Below are positions 7,168 through 9,465 of a stretch of 9,465 nt of DNA, one piece after another. The notes under the pieces are model-generated. The model did no database searches. It was given only the letters and a program-made list of their open reading frames with translations, and was not told the origin of the DNA. Made by a program: the position numbers and the translations under genes. Position 1 is the first letter of the stretch. Every line of letters begins with the position of its first letter. The stretch is from Piscirickettsiaceae bacterium (GTDB lineage Bacteria > Pseudomonadota > Gammaproteobacteria > Nitrosococcales > Methylophagaceae), in NCBI GenBank assembly GCA_030627065.1, contig DAOUSV010000047.1, positions 1 through 9,465 on the forward strand, in the 5' to 3' direction.

Positions 7168-8901
7168 ATGGTAAGTACTATTATTCAACGTGAAAATGAT
7201 GGCTGGCAATCATTACCGACTACATGGTCTGCACGTTTAAGAAAGGTTCTAGCGTCACGAGGCATTAATGACGAAGCTGATTTGTTTTATGAATTAGCAG
7301 ACTTGCCAAAGCCTGAACAAATGTTAGGAATGAATGGTGCTGTACAGTTGCTTGTCCAGGCTATTACTGAGCAATGGCGAATTATGATTGTGGCTGATTT
7401 TGATACCGATGGCGCAACAAGTTGTGCGGTGGCAATACGCGGTTTACAAGCGATGGGCGCTAAACATCTGGACTATATTGTTCCTAATCGATTTGTGCAT
7501 GGTTATGGCTTAACAGCAGAACTCTTGGCTGAGATTCCTGTTGATGAACAACCTGATCTGTTATTGACTGTTGATAATGGCATTGCTAGTATTTCAGGGG
7601 TGGATGCTGCTCATGCTAGAGGTATGAAGGTGTTAGTAACCGATCATCATTTACCAGGAGATGAGTTGCCGAAAGCCGATGCCATTATTAACCCTAATCA
7701 GTATGGCGATACATTTCCAAGTAAGAATATGGCGGGTGTCGGTGTCTGTTTCTATTTATTGCTAGGTGTACGCCAACAATTACGTAAACAAGGATGGTTC
7801 GAGCAACAACAGATTGCAGAACCAAAATTAAATACCTTATTAGATTTAGTCGCATTAGGTACGGTGGCAGATGTTGTGCCATTGGATAAATTAAACCGCA
7901 CATTAGTAAAGCTAGGGCTTGCACGAATAAAAGCAGGTCATGGCTGCGCTGGCATTAATGCTTTAATCCAGATATCAGGGCGTAATGCAGGGCAGTTAGC
8001 GGCATCCGATATGGGATTTTCTGTTGCGCCACGGCTTAATGCGGCTGGGCGCTTGGAGGATATGAGTATTGGCATTGAAACCCTATTAACCAATGATGTT
8101 GATATTGCGCAGTCATCAGCCTTGTTATTAGATGATATTAATAAGCAGCGCCGTGATGTTGAACAAGATATGCAAACACAGGCAGTGACAATGCTAGAAA
8201 AAATGTCATTCACAGATGATGAACCGCCTTTAGGTTACTGTTTGTTTGATGAACAATGGCATCAAGGAGTGATTGGATTATTAGCCAGTCGAATTAAAGA
8301 AAAACAACATCGCCCCGTTATTGCGTTTGCCCCAGGTAATGAAGGTGAAGTAAAAGGCTCGGCTCGTTCAATTCCAGGAATACATATTCGTGATGTATTA
8401 GCCTTAGTTGCTAGTCAAGCACCAGAAGGCATGCTCACTCGCTTTGGTGGTCACGCTATGGCGGCAGGATTAACTTTGGCTAAGCAATACCTTGAACAGT
8501 TTGAAACATTGTTTTTGTCTGTTTTAGAGCAAACTGTTGATCCGACTGTATTACAGCAAGAATTAGTCTCGGATGGTGAATTGACCTTCGATGAAATTGG
8601 ATTAGAACTAGCTGAGTTATTACTGCATGCCGCGCCATGGGGGCAGGGTTTTCCTGAACCGTATTTTCATGGTATTTTTACAATTAAAGCACTACGAGGC
8701 GTTGGACAACAGAAAGATCATTTACGATTAACGGTTGAACTCGATAATGGCCAACAAATAACAGCAATGGCATTTCGACAATTAAAGCCTGACTGGCTTG
8801 AAGCCGGTGGTAATGCATTATTACGATATCGTTTAGCGGTGAATGAATTTCGGGGTGAGCGTAGCGTACAGATACTAGTGAATGTATTACTTCCGCCGTA
8901 G
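7168..8901 (+). CDS. recJ: Single-stranded-DNA-specific exonuclease RecJ
   Basis: RecJ degrades single-stranded DNA 5' to 3' in RecF-pathway recombination, mismatch repair and base excision repair. From the ATG at 7168 it has 577 residues, the same length as E. coli RecJ. DHH-superfamily motifs appear in order: VADFDTDGATS (75-85, metal ligands D77, D79, D81), LLTVDNGI (D136), VTDHHLPG (D159-H160-H161), LVALGTVADVVPLD (D235) and PRLNAAGRLEDM (288-299). The DHHA1 motif GGHAMAAG follows (G427 to G434). A C-terminal OB-like region follows, ending ILVNVLLPP. An in-frame TTG at 7150 could add six residues, but it overlaps the previous gene and the ATG fits the family length. GGAG at 7152-7155 is a possible but distant ribosome-binding site, 12 bases away. 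It is the last gene of the plus-strand operon. Confidence 0.97.
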   Translation: MVSTIIQRENDGWQSLPTTWSARLRKVLASRGINDEADLFYELADLPKPEQMLGMNGAVQLLVQAITEQWRIMIVADFDTDGATSCAVAIRGLQAMGAKHLDYIVPNRFVHGYGLTAELLAEIPVDEQPDLLLTVDNGIASISGVDAAHARGMKVLVTDHHLPGDELPKADAIINPNQYGDTFPSKNMAGVGVCFYLLLGVRQQLRKQGWFEQQQIAEPKLNTLLDLVALGTVADVVPLDKLNRTLVKLGLARIKAGHGCAGINALIQISGRNAGQLAASDMGFSVAPRLNAAGRLEDMSIGIETLLTNDVDIAQSSALLLDDINKQRRDVEQDMQTQAVTMLEKMSFTDDEPPLGYCLFDEQWHQGVIGLLASRIKEKQHRPVIAFAPGNEGEVKGSARSIPGIHIRDVLALVASQAPEGMLTRFGGHAMAAGLTLAKQYLEQFETLFLSVLEQTVDPTVLQQELVSDGELTFDEIGLELAELLLHAAPWGQGFPEPYFHGIFTIKALRGVGQQKDHLRLTVELDNGQQITAMAFRQLKPDWLEAGGNALLRYRLAVNEFRGERSVQILVNVLLPP

Positions 8902-8933
8902 AAAATTACTTAAAAGATATATGATAAGAAAGT
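8902..8933. other. Convergent intergenic spacer recJ / yfiR-like gene
   Basis: Only 32 AT-rich bases separate the recJ stop from the stop of the convergent yfiR-like frame. I see no stem-loop followed by a T-run in either direction, so termination is probably Rho-dependent or lies within the opposing gene. Confidence 0.5.
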
Positions 8934-9461
8934 CTAACGCCTTATTTCTAAAGCTAGTTGAAGTACTTTGGAATCAACCTTAAGGTTAGCTTCTTTAAGA
9001 CGTTTATGATTGACTTTAAATTTTAGCTGGCGATTATCATCTGTGGGCAATATTTCAATCATTCCTCCATGATCGATAAAACCATTTGTATTAGAAATAG
9101 TTAATATTGGAAAATCTTGCAGTGCAATAAAAATACGAGGTAATAAACTTTGGTGATCGGCATCAATATAAATAACCTGACAACTAATTGCATCACTTAC
9201 TTTTCTAAGATGAGTAACCTTTATTAACTTGCCTAATAATTATTTTTTGCTGATTAGAGTTAAGTTCACGCTATCTTGCTCATCAAAATAGCAAAAGTTC
9301 CAGATAGATTTTGGCTGATCAGTTTCTTGCCATTGTGTGAATTTAACAAAGTTATAAATTAATTCTGATTGTAAGCCGCTAATCATGTTAGCCATTACAT
9401 TACTAGATAATAGAAAAATAACTAGCCAATAAATCCATTTAAATTTGAGTATGTTACTCAT
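8934..9461 (-). pseudogene. YfiR/DUF4154-family periplasmic protein, interrupted by an in-frame TAA
   Basis: Reading from the ATG at 9461, the frame gives a signal peptide (hydrophobic 9-22, likely cleavage after VMA near residue 24) and then ELIYNFVKFTQW (33-44), the hallmark start of a YfiR/DUF4154 domain. A TAA stops it at codon 74 (9240-9242). The same frame then continues open for 101 codons to a TAG at 8934. Its translation fits the rest of the domain: ISCQVIYID with C94, and DHGGMIEILPTDD around 130-142, then KFKVNHKRLKEANLKV. C57 before the stop and C94 after it match the spacing of a known YfiR disulfide. The full length would be 174 residues plus the stop codon, normal for the family. 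YfiR proteins restrain inner-membrane diguanylate cyclases (YfiN) or neighbouring sensors. Nothing upstream of the ATG is visible beyond four bases, so any partner lies outside the window. The alternative is a functional gene with a sequencing error at this codon. Confidence 0.85.
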
Positions 9462-9465
9462 TATA

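Noticed and set aside
7694..8213. Minus-strand open frames inside recJ
   Set aside because: They are antisense to conserved recJ motifs and have an implausible composition.
8902..8933. Possible bidirectional terminator between recJ and the yfiR-like gene
   Set aside because: I found no stem of useful length with a T-run in either direction.
9240..9461. A complete 73-residue small secreted protein
   Set aside because: The in-frame continuation beyond the stop encodes the rest of a YfiR domain, so the short frame is better read as the front half of an interrupted gene.

Overview
The window looks like a core-chromosome segment of a moderately AT-rich gammaproteobacterium. The evidence is the grouping of purM-purN with a DUF3108 gene and htpX on one strand, divergent from DUF2066 - perM - hda - (RpfE-type gene) - recJ on the other. 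From general knowledge, purMN, a DUF2066 gene and hda lie close together in pseudomonads, and perM, hda and purMN are near each other in E. coli. The sequence alone does not fix a genus. A lineage such as the Thiotrichales/Piscirickettsiaceae would fit, but that is a low-confidence guess.

Layout. Bases 1-45 hold a short GC-rich imperfect palindrome that resembles a dispersed REP-like repeat. From 60 to 3376, on the minus strand, transcription runs purM -> purN -> DUF3108 protein -> htpX with gaps of 6, 11 and 24 bases, so this is very probably one operon. A 61-base divergent spacer (3377-3437) carries the promoters for both directions. From 3438 to 8901, on the plus strand, DUF2066 -> perM -> hda -> RpfE-type protein -> recJ are packed with gaps of 9, 4 and 2 bases and one 14-base overlap, again consistent with one operon. 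The last 0.5 kb (8934-9461, minus strand, convergent with recJ) is a YfiR/DUF4154-family periplasmic protein gene interrupted by a single in-frame TAA codon.

How the genes fit together. PurN and PurM catalyse steps 3 and 5 of de novo purine synthesis. HtpX is an inner-membrane zinc protease for membrane-protein quality control, and the DUF3108 protein is an exported protein of unknown role. The plus-strand operon combines an exported DUF2066 protein, an AI-2E-family membrane protein, the replication-initiation regulator Hda, an uncharacterised RpfE-type cytosolic protein and the RecJ 5'-3' single-strand exonuclease. Its distal half therefore has a replication/repair flavour.

The points most worth a second look are the nonsense-interrupted yfiR-like gene, the translationally coupled RpfE-type gene between hda and recJ, the possible leaderless start of the DUF2066 gene, and the palindromic repeat at the left edge. 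I saw no RNA genes, CRISPR array, insertion sequence or clearly novel multi-gene system.
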